The position numbers and the translations under genes were made by a program. The notes under the pieces are model-generated. The model was not told where the DNA came from. It saw only the letters and a list, made by a program, of their open reading frames with translations, and made no database searches. A DNA stretch of 64,000 nucleotides from contig CATNEN010000001.1 of the NCBI GenBank assembly GCA_950097015.1, positions 2,752,001 to 2,816,000 of the forward strand. The letters run 5' to 3'. Numbering within the stretch: the first letter of the stretch is position 1; every line of letters begins with the position of its first letter. The DNA comes from Macrostomum hystrix (lineage: Eukaryota; Platyhelminthes; Macrostomidae). Of the stretch, positions 21,174 to 31,989 are shown one piece after another.

Positions 21174-24100
21174 GCAAACCTGAGTTTGAATCATGGCAAA
21201 AATAGAGCTTGAATCATGGCTAAACCAGCGTCTGAATCATGGCTAAACCAGAGCTTGAATCATGGCTAAACCAGAGTCTGAATCATGGCTAAACTGGAGT
21301 CTGAATCATGGCTAAACCAGGGTCTGAATCATGGCTAAACCAGAGTTTGAATCATGGCTAAATCAGGGTCTGAATCATGGCTAAACTAGAGTTTGAATCA
21401 TGGCTAAACCAGAGTTTGAATCATGGCTAACCCAGAGTTTGAATCATGGCTAACCCAGACTTTGAATCATGGCTAAACCAGAGTCTGAATCATGGCTAAA
21501 CCAGCGTCTGAATCATGGCTAAACCAGAGTTTGAATCATGGCTAAACCAGAGTCTGAATCATGGCTAAACCAGAGTTTGAATCATGGCTAAACCAGATTT
21601 TGAATCATGGCTAACCCAGAGTTTGAATCATGGCTAAACCAGAGTCTGAATCTGAATCATGGCTAAACCAGCGTCTGAATCATGGCTAAACCAGAGTCTG
21701 AATCATGGCAAAACCAGAGTCTGAATCATGGCTAAACCAGAGTTTGAATCATGGCTAAACCAGGGTCTGAATCATGGCTAAAACAGAGTTTAAATCATGG
21801 CTAAACCAGAGTCTGAATCATGGCTAAACCAGAGTTTGAATCATGGCTAAACCAGGGTCTGAATCATGGCTAAACCAGAGTCTGAATCATGGCTAAACCA
21901 GGGTCTGAATCATGGCTAAACCAGAGTTTGCATCATGGCTAAACCAGAGTCTGAATCATGGCTAAACCAGAGTCTGAATCATGGCTAAACCAGAGTTTGA
22001 ATCATGGCTAAACCAGAGTCTGAATCATGGCTAAACCAGAGTCTGAATCATGGCAAAAATAGAGCTTGAATCATGGCTAAACCAGCGTCTGAATCATGGC
22101 TAAACCAGAGCTTGAATCATGGCTAAACCAGAGTTTGAATCATGGCTAAACCAGAGTCTGAATCATGGCTAAACCAGAGTCTGAATCATGGCTAAACCAG
22201 AGTCTGAATCATGGCAAAACCAGAGTCTGAATCATGGCTAAAACAGAGTTTTAATCATGGCTAAACCAGGGTCTGAATCATGGCTAAAACAGAGTTTAAA
22301 TCATGGCTAAACCAGAGTCTGAATCATGGCTAAACCAGAGTTTGAATCATAGCTAAACCAGGGTCTGAATCATGGCTAAACCAGAGTCTGAATCATGGCT
22401 AAACCAGGGTCTGAATCATGGCTAAACCAGAGTTTGCATCATGGCTAAACCAGAGTCTGAATCATGGCTAAACCAGAGTTTGAATCATGGCTAAACCAGA
22501 GTCTGAATCATGGCTAAACCAGAGTCTGAATCATGGCAAAAATAGAGCTTGAATCATGGCTAAACCAGCGTCTGAATCATGGCTAAACCAGAGCTTGAAT
22601 CATGGCTAAACCAGAGTCTGAATCATGGCTAAACTGGAGTCTGAATCATGGCTAAACCAGGGTCTGAATCATGGCTAAACCAGAGTTTGAATCATGGCTA
22701 AATCAGGGTCTGAATCATGGCTAAACCAGAGTTTGAATCATGGCTAAACCAGAGTTTGAATCATGGCTAACCCAGAGTTTGAATCATGGCTAACCCAGAC
22801 TTTGAATCATGGCTAAACCAGAGTCTGAATCATGGCTAAACCAGCGTCTGAATCATGGCTAAACCAGAGTTTGAATCATGGCTAAACCAGAGTCTGAATC
22901 ATGGCTAAACCAGAGTTTGAATCATGGCTAAACCAGATTTTGAATCATGGCTAACCCAGAGTTTGAATCATGGCTAAACCAGAGTCTGAATCTGAATCAT
23001 GGCTAAACCAGCGTCTGAATCATGGCTAAACCAGAGTCTGAATCATGGCAAAACCAGAGTCTGAATCATGGCTAAACCAGAGTTTGAATCATGGCTAAAC
23101 CAGGGTCTGAATCATGGCTAAAACAGAGTTTAAATCATGGCTAAACCAGAGTCTGAATCATGGCTAAACCAGAGTTTGAATCATGGCTAAACCAGGGTCT
23201 GAATCATGGCTAAACCAGAGTCTGAATCATGGCTAAACCAGGGTCTGAATCATGGCTAAACCAGAGTTTGCATCATGGCTAAACCAGAGTCTGAATCATG
23301 GCTAAACCAGAGTCTGAATCATGGCTAAACCAGAGTTTGAATCATGGCTAAACCAGAGTCTGAATCATGGCTAAACCAGAGTCTGAATCATGGCAAAAAT
23401 AGAGCTTGAATCATGGCTAAACCAGCGTCTGAATCATGGCTAAACCAGAGCTTGAATCATGGCTAAACCAGAGTTTGAATCATGGCTAAACCAGAGTCTG
23501 AATCATGGCTAAACCAGAGTCTGAATCATGGCTAAACCAGAGTCTGAATCATGGCAAAACCAGAGTCTGAATCATGGCTAAACCAGAGTTTGAATCATGG
23601 CTAAACCAGGGTCTGAATCATGGCTAAAACAGAGTTTAAATCATGGCTAAACCAGAGTCTGAATCATGGCTAAACCAGAGTTTGAATCATGGCTAAACCA
23701 GGGTCTGAATCATGGCTAAACCAGAGTCTGAATCATGGCTAAACCAGGGTCTGAATCATGGCTAAACCAGAGTTTGCATCATGGCTAAACCAGAGTCTGA
23801 ATCATGGCTAAACCAGAGTTTGAATCATGGCTAAACCAGAGTCTGAATCATGGCTAAACCAGAGTCTGAATCATGGCAAAAATAGAGCTTGAATCATGGC
23901 TAAACCAGCGTCTGAATCATGGCTAAACCAGAGCTTGAATCATGGCTAAAGCAGAGTTTGAATCATGGCTAAACCAGAGTCTGAATCATGGCTAAACCAG
24001 AGTCTGAATCATGGCTAAACCAGAGTCTGAATCATGGCAAAACCAGAGTCTGAATCATGGCTAAACCAGAGTTTGAATCATGGCTAAACCAGGGTCTGAA

Positions 24101-24546
24101 TCATGGCTAAAACAGAGTTTAAATCATGGCTAAACCAGAGTCTGAATCATGGCTAAACCAGAGTTTGAATCATGGCTAAACCAGGGTCTGAATCATGGCT
24201 AAACCAGAGTCTGAATCATGGCTAAACCAGAGTCTGAATCATGGCTAAACCAGAGTCTGAATCATGGCAAAACCAGAGTCTGAATCATGGCTAAAACAGA
24301 GTTTAAATCATAGCTAAACCAGCGTCTGAATCATGGCTAAACCAGAGTTTGAATCATGGCTAAACCAGAGTTGTAATCATGGCTAAACCAGAGTTTGCAT
24401 CATGGCTAAACCAGAGTCTGAATCATGGCTAAACCAGAGTCTGAATCATGGCTAAACCAGCGTCTGAATCATGGCTAAACCATAGTATGAATCATGGCTA
24501 AACCAGAGTCTGAATCATGGCTAAACCAGCGTTTGAATCATGGCAA
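21174..24546 (+). repeat. 23-bp minisatellite array in H2 with 1340-bp higher-order repeat
   Basis: About 146 copies of the same 23-bp unit as in H1. A marker variant (ATGGCAAAAATAGAGCTT) occurs at 21193, 22050, 22533, 23390 and 23873. The spacings are 857, 483, 857 and 483, so a 1340-bp higher-order unit is repeated. 483 is 21 x 23; 857 is 37 x 23 plus a 6-bp insertion visible near 21645 and 22987. Confidence 0.93.
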
Positions 24547-24683
24547 AATTTTTCTTTTGTCATTGAATTGAATTTTGAGTTTGTTATCTCATAACGTCAT
24601 AATGATATATATTTGTATGATAAATATTTTGCCTAATAATCATTTCATTGTTGTTCTTCTCAATTTTCTACAAAAGAAGCTGG
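24547..24683 (+). other. Unique spacer between the two arrays of H2
   Basis: About 137 bp of AT-rich, non-repetitive sequence. H1 lacks it at the equivalent join, so H1 probably lost it by deletion. Confidence 0.75.
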
Positions 24684-26656
24684 GCAACTGGGCAACATTG
24701 TCAACTGGGCATCATCATCAATAAGGAGTCCTCATCAAATGGGGGATCATTGTCAACTGGGGGATCATTGTCAACTGGGGGATCATTGTCAACTGGGTGA
24801 TCATTGTCAACTGGGGGATCATTGTCAACTGGGGATCATTGTCAACTGGGGGATCATTGTCAACTGTGAGATCATTGTCAACTGGGGGATCATTGTCAAC
24901 TGGGGGATCATTGTCAACTGGGGGATCATTGTCAACTGGGGGATCATCAACAACTGGGGGATCATTGTAAACTGGGGGATCATTGTCAACTGTGGGATCA
25001 TTGTCAACTGGGGGATCATTGTCAACAAGGGGATCATTGTGAACTGGGGGATCATTGTCAACTGGGGATCATTGTCAACTGGGGGAACATTGTCAACTGG
25101 GGGATCATTGTCAACTGGGGGATCATTGTCAACTGGGTGATCATTGTCAACTGGGGGATCATTGTCAACTGAGGGATCATTGTCAACTTGGGAATGATTG
25201 TCAAATGGGTGTTCATTGTCAACTGGGGGATCATTATCAACTGGGGGATCATTGTCAACTTGGGAATGATTGTCAAATGGGTGTTCATTGTCAACTGGGG
25301 GATCATTGTCAACTGTGAGATCATTGTCAACTGGGGGATCATTGTCAACTGGGGGATCATTGTCAACTGGGGGATCATTGTCAACTGGGGGATCATCATC
25401 AACTGGGGGATCATTGTAAACTGGGGGATCATTGTCAACTGTGGGATCATTGTCAACTGGGGGATCATTGTCAACAAGGGGATCATTGTGAACTGGGGGA
25501 TCATTGTCAACTGGGGATCATTGTCAACTGGGGGAACATTGTCAACTGGGGGATCATTGTCAACTGGGGGATCATTGTCAACTGGGTGATCATTGTCAAC
25601 TGGGGGATCATTGTCAACTGAGGGATCATTGTCAACTGGGGTATCATTATCAACTGGGGGATCATTGTCAACTTGGGAATGATTGTCAAATGGGTGTTCA
25701 TTGTCAACTGGGGGATCATTATCAACTGGGGGATCATTGTCAACTTGGGAATGATTGTCAAATGGGTGTTCATTGTCAACTGGGGGATCATTGTCAACTG
25801 GGAGATCATTGTCAACTGGGGGATCATTGTCAACTGGGGGATCATTGTCAACTGGGGTATCATTATCAACTGGGGGATCATTGTCAACTTCGGAATGATT
25901 GTCAACTGGGGGATCATTGTCAACTGGGGGGATCATTGTCAACTGGGGGATCATTGTCAACTGGGTGATCATTGTCAACTTGGGGATCATTGTCATCTGA
26001 GGGATCATTGTCAACCGGGGTATCATTATCAACTGGGGATCATTGTCAACTGGGGGATCATTGTCAACTGGGGGATCATTGTCAACTGGGGGATCATTGT
26101 CAACTGGGTGATCATTGTCAACTGGGGGATCATTGTCAACTGGGGGATCATGGTCAACTTGGGGATCATTGTCAACTGTGAGATCATTGTCAACTGGGTG
26201 ATCATTGTCAACTGGGGGATCATTGTCGACTGGGGGATCATTGTAAACTGGGGGATCATTGTCAACTGTGAGATCATTGTCAACTGGGGGATCATTGTCA
26301 ACTGGGGGATCATTGTCAACTGGGGGATCATTGTCAACTGGGGGATCATCATCAACTGGGGGATCATTGTCAACTGTGGGATCATTGTCATCTGGGGGAT
26401 CATTGTCAACAAGGGGATCATTGTGAACTGGGGGATCATTGTCAACTGGGGATCATTGTCAACTGGGGGTTCATTGTCAACTGGGGGATCATTGTCAACT
26501 GGGGGATCATCAACAACTGGGGGATCATTGTCAACTGGGGATCATTGTCAACTGGGGGTTCATTGTCAACTGGGGGATCATTGTCAACTGGGGGATCATC
26601 ATCAACTGGGGGATCATTGTCAACTGGGGGATCATTGTCAACTGGGGGTTTATTTT
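24684..26656 (+). repeat. 18-bp minisatellite array in H2 with 449-bp higher-order repeat
   Basis: About 109 copies of GGGGGATCATTGTCAACT, more uniform than in H1. A CTGTGAG marker recurs at 24864 and 25313, and other variants recur at the same 449-bp offset (for example about 25055 and 25504). Runs of five G spaced about 13 nt apart occur throughout one strand. Confidence 0.93.
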
Positions 26657-26720
26657 AGCTTTAAAAAGCTGTAAATTCAGCTGCTAAACAGTATATACAA
26701 GACGAATTAAAAATATTTCT

Positions 26721-26749
26721 GCTCCCCGAAGGGGGGCAAAACATGCTAG
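26721..26749 (+). terminator. Helitron 3' terminal hairpin and CTAG of H2
   Basis: CTCCCCGAAGGGG stem-loop followed by CTAG at 26746-26749; the same structure as at the H1 end. Confidence 0.85.
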
Positions 26750-27114
26750 GTTGGTTACTTGGTTGTAATTGATTTTCTCCCGAACGGCTCAACCGATTTT
26801 CACCATTTCTTCACCAAAAGATGCCAAATATGGGGACACATATACACGTAATTTTATTAAGCTTAATTCCATTGCCAAGGGGATTAAATATTCGAAAAAC
26901 TGTTTTAGATAGCATTTTTAATGCATTACATCAGAGCCAGTTTTGTCAACGTGCATTTCGCTGCCAATTTTAATGATTGCATCAGGGCCAGTTTCGTTAA
27001 AAGTGAGTACACTGATAAGAATTTCACTGTGTCAAATGTACATAGCTATGTCAACCCCACTGGCGAGACAGTCAGTGCGAATTTATAAATAGATTACATC
27101 ACACCTTTTCTCAC

Positions 27115-27116
<2 letters not shown>

Positions 27117-27146
<30 letters not shown>
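27117..27146 (+). repeat. (GT)15 microsatellite
   Basis: Perfect GT dinucleotide run of 30 bp within H3. Confidence 0.95.
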
Positions 27147-27149
<3 letters not shown>

Positions 27150-27309
27150 ATTTGAATAGGTAACATGTGCATAGCAGACTTCAATTCAACGATATATTGA
27201 GACATCTACTCCTTTCTTACTACAACATATAAATCATCAAATCTTTAACAAAATTTCAATCGAGAAAAGAGTCCAACAGTTTTTTAAATGTCCAACAGTT
27301 TTTTTAATG

Positions 27310-27940
27310 TCCTACAGTTTTCTACATGTGTTTACCAGTATTCTAAATGTGTTTACCTGTAGGGCCTATTCTAAATGTGTTTACCAGTATTCTAAAAGTG
27401 TTTACCAGTATTCTAAAAGTGTTTACCAGTATTCTAAATGTGTTTACCAGTATTCTAAAAGTGTTTATTAGTATTCTAAATGTTTTTACCAGTATTCTAA
27501 ATGTTTTTAACAGTATTCTAAATGTGTTTACCAGTATTCTAAAAGTGTTTACCAGTATTCTAAATGTTTTTACCAGTATTCTAAAAGTGTTTACCAGTAT
27601 TCTAAATGTGTTTACCAGTATTCTAAAAGTGTTTACCAGTATTCTAAATGTTTTTACCAGTATTCTAAAAGTGTTTACCAGTATTCTAAATGTGTTTACC
27701 AGTATTCTAAAAGTGTTTACCAGTATTCTAAATGTTTTTACCAGTATTCTAAATGTTTTTACCAGTATTCTAAAAGTGTTTACCAGTATTCTAAAAGTGT
27801 TTACCAGTATTCTAAAAGTGTTTACCAGTATTCTAAAAGTGTTTACCAGTATTCTAAAAGTGTTTACCAGTATTCTAAATGTTTTTACCAGTATTCTAAA
27901 AGTGTTTACCAGTATTCTAAATGTGTTTACCAGTATTCTA
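27310..27940 (+). repeat. 21-bp minisatellite array, left part
   Basis: About 29 copies of a 21-bp unit with core TTCTAAATGTGTTTACC followed by AGTA; common variants are TTCTAAAAGTG and TTTTTACC. The array is interrupted at 27940/27941 by the Polinton-like element and resumes in phase at 31990. The open frame across it has a 7-residue period and is an artefact. Confidence 0.93.
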
Positions 27941-28099
27941 AGTAGTAGGGGTTATGTGCACTCTGCCGCAGGATTTTCCGCGGAAAAGCCACGGGCCCAG
28001 TGAGTAAACATAGGCGCCCATGTAAATGCATTGGTGGATTCTGCCGCAGGGAAAGCCGTGGCAGTTCCGGGGAGGCCCAGGTGGATTTGCTAAAAATAG
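27941..28099 (+). repeat. Left terminal inverted repeat of the Polinton-like element
   Basis: Complementary to 31831-31989 with no mismatch that I can find by eye. A further complementary block (about 28278-28324 with 31784-31830) lies inside; the left side has an extra ~178 bp between the two blocks. Confidence 0.9.
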
Positions 28100-28381
28100 A
28101 AACAAGGGAAGTGTACATTACTGACCCACTTTACAAAGCATGCCACAAGTATATTCACTGTTCGCTGTATATTCACGTATATTCACGTTCCGCACAATAA
28201 TTTTAATGCATAGAGACCTGAAATTTCATATCGTGCGTTTCTATGGCTGGAGTAACCTTGGGGTTAGTGAGTGAACATAGTGGCCTATGTAAATGCATTG
28301 GTGGATTCTGCCGCAGGGAAAGCTAATTTAGTTTAATGAAGTTAAAAAGTTTGGCATTTATTAGAAATTTCAGTGGGAATT

Positions 28382-28554
28382 TCTCAAATAATCAATAACA
28401 AATAAGTTTACTCTTATTAGTCATTTGCTGAGTGCCGGTGCACTTGAACTTGAGCGAATTCAGAATTAAGGGAATTCTCAATAATCAATAACAAATAAGT
28501 TTACTACTATTTAGTCATTTGTTGAGTGCCGGTGCGCTTGAACTTGAGCGGCTA
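28382..28554 (+). repeat. Imperfect tandem duplication of ~90 bp upstream of the zinc-finger gene
   Basis: AATAATCAATAACAAATAAG ... GAGTGCCGGTGC ... CTTGAACTTGAGCG occurs twice in tandem, with a few substitutions, about 240 bp before the TATA box of the next gene. It could be a duplicated upstream control region. Confidence 0.8.
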
Positions 28555-28790
28555 AAGGTGTGAAGTGGTGATCGCGCACGGGGCCCAGGAGTTGTTGCTT
28601 TGTGGTGAACGAACTATAGAGCATAGGAGAGATAATAAATTATGTCCAAAGTTTCCTGCACAACAACAACATTCAAGGGATAAAGCTGGGATGCTTGTAG
28701 CAGTCGGCAATTTTCTCTGATGTTATCTACTTTGAATTAGTGTATGTACATACACAAGCTGTAAACATATGCGGGAGTGGGGAGGGGTTG

Positions 28791-28798
28791 GATATAAA
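28791..28798 (+). promoter_or_regulatory. TATA box for the zinc-finger gene
   Basis: GGATATAAAGAC lies about 50 bp before the ATG at 28846. A start of transcription 25-30 bp downstream would fall at about 28818, which excludes the upstream ATG at 28819 as a practical start and favours 28846. Confidence 0.5.
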
Positions 28799-28845
28799 GA
28801 CTCGGATTTTCAATAGTAATGTTGTTATTGGGAAATTATTTAAAC

Positions 28846-29835
28846 ATGAGCAAGTACCACTGCCCTTCATACATACATGAGGTGTGCATCAATTGCAATA
28901 TTTGCTCACTCGGAAAATTGAGACATCATGTTACGCGCGAAGGCTGTAGTGTCAGTCGCTGGCTCGTTTGCCATGAATGCGATTCAGCTGAGCTTTTTAC
29001 CGTCCGCGGACAAATTCGACGACACAAAAATCATGCTGTTGTCAACTGGGGCTCTGCTGAAGACCTCGAGCGAGCCAGGCAAACTGCATTGGAATCCGCA
29101 CGCCAGCAAGAGGCATTTCAAGCGCTTGAGCGTATTCGCCAGCCTGAGAGCGCTCTTAGTCAGATCATCTCCAACGTCTGTGGCAGATCATCTTCAAACG
29201 ATCATCCTGTTGCTGGTGTTGCTCCCATCCTCGCTGCCGTGCCGGCTTTGCTGCCCGATGCTACAGAAAATCTTCTGGTCGGCAGACAAGCTAACGACAT
29301 CGAAATCGTAAATGCGATCGATGATGAAATCACTGAGCTGGACACCGCATTTATCGATGAGCTTGATTTAGAGGGCCGATTTAATCAACAGGATCGACCC
29401 CAACATCAGGCACTCCAACAGCTGCTGCAGCGGGAGGATTCAGTGCCTCATCATCATCATCAGCAGCACCAGCACCAGCAGCAGACTGGACTGGAGCAGC
29501 ATCAGCAGCAGCTGCCGGAGGAGGAGCAGGAGCAGCATCAACAGCGCCGAGCCATTCCCGCAGTTGCAGGAAAAAATATCGAGCGAGCAAGGATGCTGGC
29601 AGAAACCAACGCCCTAACTGACATTCTCCGTGAGTTAGAGTCTGACTCTGACCCTGCTCCAGTCGCACCACCACCAACAGCGGCGCCGGCACAAGCAGTG
29701 GCTGATCAAGCTCCACCTGTTGTTGAAGGACAGTTGCAACCTATCTGCATTCAATTTGTTCTGCCTAGCAGTATTACTGGTCAATATTGTATTGACTTTG
29801 GGGGAAACTTTCAAATTCGACTTAGCAATTTTTAA
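28846..29835 (+). CDS. Zinc-finger, Gln/His-rich protein of the Polinton-like element
   Basis: ATG 28846 opens 329 codons to TAA 29833-29835 without introns; an in-frame ATG at 28819 is less likely given the TATA position. The N terminus has two Cys/His clusters (CINCNICS...HH, then CHEC...HKNH), like C2H2-type zinc fingers. The middle has acidic and hydrophobic stretches, then a His/Gln-rich low-complexity run (PHHHHQQHQHQQQ), then a Pro/Ala-rich linker and a short conserved-looking C-terminal tail. DNA binding is a reasonable inference. I do not recognise the family; it is not one of the usual Polinton genes. Confidence 0.6.
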   Translation: MSKYHCPSYIHEVCINCNICSLGKLRHHVTREGCSVSRWLVCHECDSAELFTVRGQIRRHKNHAVVNWGSAEDLERARQTALESARQQEAFQALERIRQPESALSQIISNVCGRSSSNDHPVAGVAPILAAVPALLPDATENLLVGRQANDIEIVNAIDDEITELDTAFIDELDLEGRFNQQDRPQHQALQQLLQREDSVPHHHHQQHQHQQQTGLEQHQQQLPEEEQEQHQQRRAIPAVAGKNIERARMLAETNALTDILRELESDSDPAPVAPPPTAAPAQAVADQAPPVVEGQLQPICIQFVLPSSITGQYCIDFGGNFQIRLSNF

Positions 29836-30405
29836 TTAAAATCACTACTCTGTTTTTCCATTTAGTCACATTATTATTTAATAATTTCATCTCTTTTGGC
29901 AGTGGCTTTTTAAACGAGGAATAGGACAAACAATAAAATCTACAAAGCTGGTTTAGCACATATCTCTTCCAATTTTGTTTGGCTTCACATTTCAAAATAG
30001 TTTTTTTATAATTAATTAAAAGCCATTATTTTATACAATTATATGTTAATTTGTAGATATTTAACCTGCGCGCTGCTTTTGTGTGTGTTGTAGGTGTAAC
30101 ACCATCTGAGTTACATACATTGAAAATAAATTGACGAGACAGGTTATGGATTAAAAAAAATTTTAAAACACGTTTTTGGATTTCAGATTTTCTTTTGAAA
30201 ATGAAAGGCTGCTTACTTTTTCCGATACGCAGATAATAAAGTGCTAAGAAATAGAGTGTGATAATCATTTGAATAAATATTGTTTCTGATATTTCTTTTA
30301 ACTATATTAGTCACTAGACTTACTATTATTACAATTAAAATAATTATTATTAATAATCTACTTAATAATTTTCTTTCAGCCACTGAAAATAATTCATGAA
30401 TAAGC

Positions 30406-31760
30406 ATGGCCGTCTCAAACGGAGGCTTAAATTCTCTCGAGTCAAGCAATTCAAGCGAGTCATCTTATTCTTCTGATAGATATGGTGAGAATAAGCATTG
30501 TAGTTTTTATTTGATCGCATACTATGTTATACAAGTTTCCGCAATTAGTTTCTTAAAAAACGTATTTTGAAAAGTCGCTACGGTAATTAGAAAAACAAAT
30601 GTTGCATTTGTGTATTATATATAAAGAATTTATAAATTTATGAATATTCTCTGACTAAAATTTACTGATATAAAAAAGCTTTTTCAAATTAGTATTCACC
30701 TGCCTATTCGGGAAATTAATTTGTATAGGACTACTGTAACTGAAAATTGGAGTGCTTTTAATTAGTTAGATGCTCAACTATTACGGGGCTACATAACTTC
30801 CTTCCTTATCCTTTTAATTTACAGGAATCCCATTCCAATCTTCCATCATATCAGCTGCACACGATCATGTCCTTGAAGTACTGCGTTTTTTTCCGACAGT
30901 TCAATGTGATCCGTTCGAATTTCTTCGTGCGACCAAAGAAGCCGTTCGACAAGCGCTTGAAATACGACTAGACTCTTCTGATGGTCAGTCTATTCGCGCA
31001 CAACTCAAGCTCAATGTTCACATGATCAGACTAGCTGCAACAGATGTTTTGCCTGTTCATGCCGAAATCAAGTATGTCGCGCACCACTTGGTATGTCTCA
31101 ATGACATATGTGAGTTTGAAAACTGGTGGATGCAGCAATTCACTGAACTTGAGCGCAAAATTGATACTTACAATTCCAATGGTAGTGGCTGGGCTGTTAA
31201 TGGTCTGAATCACTTGGATCTGTGCAGTACTCTATCTGATCGGATTCGTTACTATTCCGGTAGATGCAGCGAATTTAATTTGCCTATTGAGCTACTCAAC
31301 AAGAAGGCTCTCATCAACCCTCCCAGCAATGGAAATGACTGTTTCCGTTTTGCCTGCTTGGCCTATCTTCATTGCGATGATCCTGCAGTGAAAAAATCTG
31401 GTCATAGATTAGCAACTTACAAAAACTGGGAGGCAGAAATTGATTTAACAGGCATTAATCTCCCCGTCTCAATTAGCGACCTCGATGAAGTCGAGCAGAG
31501 AAACACTGAAATATGTTTTACCGTTTTAACATGGGAGAATTCGAAGCCTTCAGTGATTCGTCAACCTAGCACTGTATTAGCAACATCGCGAAAGATTGTT
31601 CTACTTATGTTGGTCCAGCCATGTAATCTTCGCAAGGACTCAGCTGAATTGATCTTCACTCTCACCAGGTGCATTGCAATCTTCAACAATCGACATCCAT
31701 CAAGGAGAATATGCCAGAGCCAGAAAGCTTCATGCGCTTCACATCCTGGGAAAAGACGCT
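30406..31760 (+). CDS. Polinton PolB-type N-terminal (OTU-like) domain protein, two exons
   Basis: Exon 1 is 30406-30484 (ATG, Ser-rich, donor GATATG|GTGAG). Exon 2 starts at 30825 after TTTACAG and is in frame with the open segment from 31022. The protein has a GSGW motif, then LPIELLNKKALINPPSNGND, then CFRFACLAYL and, further on, INLPVSISDLDEVEQ. This G-S-G-W / K-K-A-x-I-N / N-D-x-C-F series is, to my knowledge, the N-terminal domain of invertebrate Polinton/adintovirus-like DNA polymerase B proteins, often described as OTU-like; the Cys in NDCF would be the catalytic candidate. The polymerase part is absent: the frame stops at about 31760, near the right TIR, so the gene is truncated or a solo-domain derivative. 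Coding beyond about 31560 is uncertain. Confidence 0.6.
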
Positions 31761-31830
31761 GAGTCCTCCTTTTGTTGTCTACGCCGAGCTTTCCCTGCGG
31801 CAGAATCCACCAATGCATTTACATAGGCCA

Positions 31831-31989
31831 CTATTTTTAGCAAATCCACCTGGGCCTCCCCGGAACTGCCACGGCTTTCCCTGCGGCAGAATCCACCAAT
31901 GCATTTACATGGGCGCCTATGTTTACTCACTGGGCCCGTGGCTTTTCCGCGGAAAATCCTGCGGCAGAGTGCACATAACCCCTACTACT
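31831..31989 (-). repeat. Right terminal inverted repeat of the Polinton-like element
   Basis: Inverse of 27941-28099. It ends CCCCTACTACT at 31989 and is followed by the ATTCTA duplication. Confidence 0.9.

Larger units (their letters stand above)
20588..26749 (+). mobile_element. Helitron H2, non-autonomous, filled with minisatellites
   Basis: It begins TCCACTATACTAAAAATG directly after the CTAG of H1 and ends with the same hairpin and CTAG at 26746-26749. The ~590-bp 5' region is about 95% identical by eye to H1. The body is a longer 23-bp array, a unique spacer and a longer 18-bp array. There is no gene. The exact CTAG|TC junction with H1 is the expected circle or concatemer junction rather than a new A|T insertion. 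Confidence 0.88.
27941..31989 (+). mobile_element. Polinton-like element, 4049 bp, internally deleted derivative
   Basis: Termini are AGTAGTAGGGGTTATG and its complement ending CT. The terminal inverted repeats match over 159 bp (27941-28099 and 31831-31989). A 6-bp target duplication ATTCTA flanks both ends (27935-27940 and 31990-31995). Six-bp duplications, long TIRs and AG...CT ends are Polinton/Maverick hallmarks. It carries two genes, one related to the N-terminal part of Polinton-type DNA polymerase proteins. Full Polintons are 15-20 kb with PolB, integrase, ATPase and capsid genes; none of those is present, so this is a short derivative. The 8-bp alternative (TATTCTAA, hAT- or MULE-like) cannot be excluded because the target is itself repetitive. 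Confidence 0.65.

Noticed and set aside
17525-26656. Regular repeats that could be mistaken for a CRISPR array
   Set aside because: Units are directly tandem with no unique spacers, the unit is 18 or 23 bp, and the context is eukaryotic.
24739-26687. Long open frames on both strands across the 18-bp array
   Set aside because: An 18-bp unit keeps every stop-free frame open. The products are plain 6-residue repeats and no start context or conserved domain exists.
27347-28003. 218-codon ORF over the 21-bp array
   Set aside because: It has a 7-residue period from the satellite; length is an artefact of a period divisible by 3.
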